Part shown: positions 60,986-64,000 of the stretch, piece by piece
How the letters are laid out: every line of letters starts with the position of its first letter
Numbering within the stretch: the first letter of the stretch is position 1
Source of the DNA: Brevundimonas sp.
Lineage (GTDB): Bacteria; Pseudomonadota; Alphaproteobacteria; Caulobacterales; Caulobacteraceae
Reading direction: 5' to 3'
Length of the DNA: 64,000 bases
NCBI RefSeq assembly: GCF_027484365.1
Contig: NZ_JAIXTC010000016.1
Span: 32,040-96,039, forward strand
Program-made: the position numbers and the translations under genes
Notes under the pieces: generated by a model
Told to the model about the DNA's origin: nothing
Databases searched by the model: none
What the model saw: the letters and a program-made list of their open reading frames with translations, nothing else

Positions 60986-63559
60986 TTAGTAACGGACTGT
61001 GACGGTTGCGCCGTAGGTCCGGGGCTCGCCCGCGATGAAGGTGGGCAGGCCCAGGCTGTCACCGGTGTTGCCGGCGTCCTTGATGAACTCCTCGTCCGTC
61101 AGGTTGTCGCCGAACGCTTCCACCGACCAGTTGGCGTCAGCCGGGACATAGCGGACGCGCAGGTTCAGCAGGCCGTAGCTGTCCTGGAACTCGTCGACGA
61201 TCCGGTCGGGAACGAAGCCGGTGGTCTGAAGATTGGTCCGGTCGTTGTTGTCGTCGAAGAAGACTTCCGACTGCCAGCTGTAGGTCGGCTGGATTTCGAA
61301 GGTGCCGCCCGTGACGGGCAGGGTCATCAGGGCGCCGATCGAGACCCGATGATCGGGCGAAAGGCGCAGGCGGTTGCCGTCGCGGGCGCCCGTCTGGAAC
61401 CGGGCATGATTGTAGCCGTAGGTGGCGAACAGATCGAGCCAGTCCGAGGCCATCCAGCTGGCCTGGCCTTCGAACCCGTAAGCCTCGGCCTCACCGGCGT
61501 TGGTGGTGATGAACTGGGTGCCGACCTGTTCGGTCGTCTGGAAGTTTTCGTAGCTGTAGAAATAGACCGCGCCGTCCAGGCGGACACGGCGGTCCATCAA
61601 CGCCGATTTGAAGCCCGCTTCATAGCTGTCGACGGTTTCGGCGGGGACCTCGGTGAAGATCGGCGCGCCGAAAGGCGACGAGGGCACGGTCACGGCCAGT
61701 ACGGCCGGACGGCGGCCCCGGGCGTAGGTGGCGTAGAGGCTGGCGTCGTCCGAGACGGCATAGCGGCCGGTCAGACGATAGGTCAGGCCGTCGTCGTCGA
61801 GGTCCCGGGCCGTGACGCCGCCGTTGCCGGCCGTGGGCTGGAAGGTCAGGCCGAACAGCGGGAAAGCGGCGGAGGCCGGAGCATTGACGGCGCCCGGCGT
61901 GGCCAGCTGCGTCACCAGACCTGTGGTGAAGGCGCCCAGGGCCTGGGCCTGGGCGAGGGCGGCGGGCGTGCCGACGGCGATCAGGGCGTTGATCTGGCCC
62001 TGGAGCTGGGCCACCGCCAGCAGGCCGCCGGCGATCGAGCGGCCGTTCAGGACCGAGGAGCCGAACTCGGTGGTCTTGGAGTCCGAGGTGTAACGGACGC
62101 CGGCGGCGAACTCGAGCCGGTCAGTCGGCTTCCAGGTCAGGTCGCCGAAGAGGTCGAAGGACTCCAGCTCGGTGTTGGTGGCCGCCGTTTCGATGTGGCT
62201 GGCCTTCAGATTGTTCGCGATCCCGGCCCGGGCCGCCGTCGGAATGCCGAAGCCGGCCAGCAGCGGCTGGAGGAAGGCCTGCGAGGCATAGACCGAGCGG
62301 GGCAGGGCGGTGGGCAGGACCGCCAGGGGCGTACCGTCCAGGATGCCGGCCAGCTGGGCCAGAGCCAGGCGTTCGTCGATCTCGATCGGCGAGGACGAGT
62401 CGTTCTCTTCGCGGAAGTAGCTGGCGCCGACGAAGCCGGACAGGGCGCCGCCGTTGTCCCAGTTCAGTCGGAGCTCCTGGCTCCACTGCTCGCCGTTGGA
62501 GATGCCGATGCCGGTCAGGATCGGCAGGGAGATGCCGTCCGGATCGAAGGTCTCGGCCGTCTCGAAGGTGCGATAGGCGCTGACCGAGTTCAGCGTCAGG
62601 CTGTCCGAAAGGTCGTAGCGGACAAGGCCCGTCACGCCCCAGACTTCGCGGTCGATGCCCAGCTCGCTGCCGCCGGGAATGTTCGAGCCCGCCGTCAGGG
62701 CCGCGGGCGAACCCGGGTCGCGATCGGTGCTCAGGACAGCGCCCGTGTTCGGGTCCTGTGGGTTGTAGTAGATCGAGCGGAAGCTGACGCCCGAGGGATT
62801 GTCCTGCTGGTAGTTGGCGATCACGTCGACACGCAGGGCGTCGGTCGGCTCGAACGCGGCCAGGGCGCGGAAGGCCTGGGTGTCGACGCCGTTATAGTCG
62901 CGCCCGTCGAGCAGGTTCTCGACATAGCCTTCGCGCGTCTTCATGCGGGTGGCGAAGCGGAAGGCGGCCGTGTCACCGACCGGCGCGTTCAGCATCAGCT
63001 CGACCATGCGGTAGTCGTAGTTGCCGATACCGGCACGGCCCTCGGCTGCGAAGCCGTCGATATCCGCCTTGTTCTGGATCACATTGATTGCGCCGATCAG
63101 GGCACCGCGTCCGTACAGGGTCGACTGCGGGCCCTTGGAGACCTCGACACGCTGGACGTCGAACAGTTCGACGAAGGCGCCGGGCGCCCGCGAAATGGAG
63201 ACGCCGTCCTGATAGATCGACACGCGCGGCTCGTCCGAGGCTCCGGTCGAGTCCGACGTCAGGCCGCGGATCACGAAGCCTGGATTGTTCGGCGACTGGT
63301 TCTGCACCAGCAGGCCGGGCACGAAGGCCGACAGTTCCTCGAAGTCCTGGACGCCGAGGCCATCCAGGAACTCACCGCTGTAGGCCGTCAGGGCGAACGG
63401 CACCTCGATCGGGTCCTGGGCGCGCAGCTGGGCGGTGACGATCACCTCTTCCAGCTGGGACGTCTGGTCGTCCGCGCTCTGGGCATTGGCCGAGGTGGCC
63501 AGCGCGCACGCGGCGGCGCAGCCCATGAGAATGGTCTTGGTGTGAGTGCGATTGAACAT
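60986..63559 (-). CDS. TonB-dependent receptor
   Basis: LEEVIVTAQ TonB-box region; plug DFEELSAFVPGLLVQNQSPNNPGFVIRGL; VEVSKGPQSTLYGRGALIGAINVI. Confidence 0.95.
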   Translation of the reverse strand: MFNRTHTKTILMGCAAACALATSANAQSADDQTSQLEEVIVTAQLRAQDPIEVPFALTAYSGEFLDGLGVQDFEELSAFVPGLLVQNQSPNNPGFVIRGLTSDSTGASDEPRVSIYQDGVSISRAPGAFVELFDVQRVEVSKGPQSTLYGRGALIGAINVIQNKADIDGFAAEGRAGIGNYDYRMVELMLNAPVGDTAAFRFATRMKTREGYVENLLDGRDYNGVDTQAFRALAAFEPTDALRVDVIANYQQDNPSGVSFRSIYYNPQDPNTGAVLSTDRDPGSPAALTAGSNIPGGSELGIDREVWGVTGLVRYDLSDSLTLNSVSAYRTFETAETFDPDGISLPILTGIGISNGEQWSQELRLNWDNGGALSGFVGASYFREENDSSSPIEIDERLALAQLAGILDGTPLAVLPTALPRSVYASQAFLQPLLAGFGIPTAARAGIANNLKASHIETAATNTELESFDLFGDLTWKPTDRLEFAAGVRYTSDSKTTEFGSSVLNGRSIAGGLLAVAQLQGQINALIAVGTPAALAQAQALGAFTTGLVTQLATPGAVNAPASAAFPLFGLTFQPTAGNGGVTARDLDDDGLTYRLTGRYAVSDDASLYATYARGRRPAVLAVTVPSSPFGAPIFTEVPAETVDSYEAGFKSALMDRRVRLDGAVYFYSYENFQTTEQVGTQFITTNAGEAEAYGFEGQASWMASDWLDLFATYGYNHARFQTGARDGNRLRLSPDHRVSIGALMTLPVTGGTFEIQPTYSWQSEVFFDDNNDRTNLQTTGFVPDRIVDEFQDSYGLLNLRVRYVPADANWSVEAFGDNLTDEEFIKDAGNTGDSLGLPTFIAGEPRTYGATVTVRY

Positions 63560-63698
63560 GAACAGCCCCTGTTTCTACCATGCCCTGTAGCTACGCTTGG
63601 CAGCGCCCGTGCGACGGGCCGGTGATGAAGCCGTGACGCTTGAACCGTGGACGGATGAGTCAAGTGGCCGCGACGGACAAGCCGCGGATCGGCGTTGA

Positions 63699-63872
63699 AC
63701 CGACGAGACGGACGCCCTCGGCGTCGATCGGGCGACACTGGACGCCCGGGTCGTTCCCGTCGGCGGGCCCGAGGCGCAGGCTCTCGACGGTCTGGCGTAC
63801 ACGCTGATGCGCCATGTCGAAACGGTCCGGGTCGGCAACTCGCGACAGGCCGACCCGAACGCGCATCTCTGA
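63699..63872 (+). pseudogene. Possible truncated coding remnant (about 57 codons, no clear start)
   Basis: Frame reads TDETDALGVDRATLDARVVPVGGPEAQALDGLAYTLMRHVETVRVGNSRQADPNAHL* with high GC3; preceded in frame by TGA. Confidence 0.25.
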
Positions 63873-63881
63873 CGGATCGCC

Positions 63882-64000
63882 TCAGCTCCAGCTGTAGCTT
63901 GTCTTGGTCTGGGTGAAGAATTCGACGGCGGCGAATCCCTGTTCGCGGGCACCGTAGCTGGAGGATTTCGAGCCGCCGAAGGGCACGTGATAGTCGACGC
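63882..64000 (-). CDS. C-terminus of an aldehyde dehydrogenase family protein (alpha-ketoglutaric semialdehyde/2,5-dioxovalerate dehydrogenase-like)
   Basis: Reverse strand reads VDYHVPFGGSKSSSYGAREQGFAAVEFFTQTKTSYSWS*; open at the window edge. Confidence 0.8.
   Translation of the reverse strand, partial: VDYHVPFGGSKSSSYGAREQGFAAVEFFTQTKTSYSWS

Noticed and set aside
59207-63625. 1472-aa plus-strand ORF, the longest in the track
   Set aside because: Antisense to two well-supported genes (phoD and a TonB receptor); G/D/R/V/Q-rich composition typical of a mirror frame in high-GC DNA; no recognisable domain

Overview
64 kb of high-GC alphaproteobacterial chromosome. Protein-level resemblance points to Caulobacterales, probably Brevundimonas-like, but this is inference with no search run. 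Contents in order: a lipoprotein fragment; a TelA-like protein; a 3-oxoacid CoA-transferase operon interrupted by a CMD-family gene; a secreted tandem-repeat family; an SGNH/SGNH/MBOAT O-acylation cluster; a DUF1501/DUF1800 pair; a propeller-amidohydrolase fusion; tRNA-Lys(CTT); an amino-acid permease; an S9 peptidase plus two tandem amidases; a divergent pectate lyase/TonB receptor locus with two copies of a 14-bp palindrome; a full type II secretion cluster (gspK,J,N,F,E,M,L,G,H,I,C,D) with an adjacent N0-like membrane protein; mntR; a PepSY/DUF2271/DUF4198/ApbE/flavoprotein operon with a Fur-box-like site; a block of small regulators with an overlapping-frame puzzle; a TonB receptor-AbgT-CocE-LysR locus; phoD plus a TonB receptor; and an aldehyde dehydrogenase fragment. 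I saw no CRISPR array, rRNA, prophage or transposase. The best candidates for something under-described are the N0-like T2SS neighbour (41452-42150), the TonB receptor/AbgT/CocE/LysR module (51937-59210), the disulfide-patterned repeat family (3526-5180), and the nested reading frames at 48654-49304.
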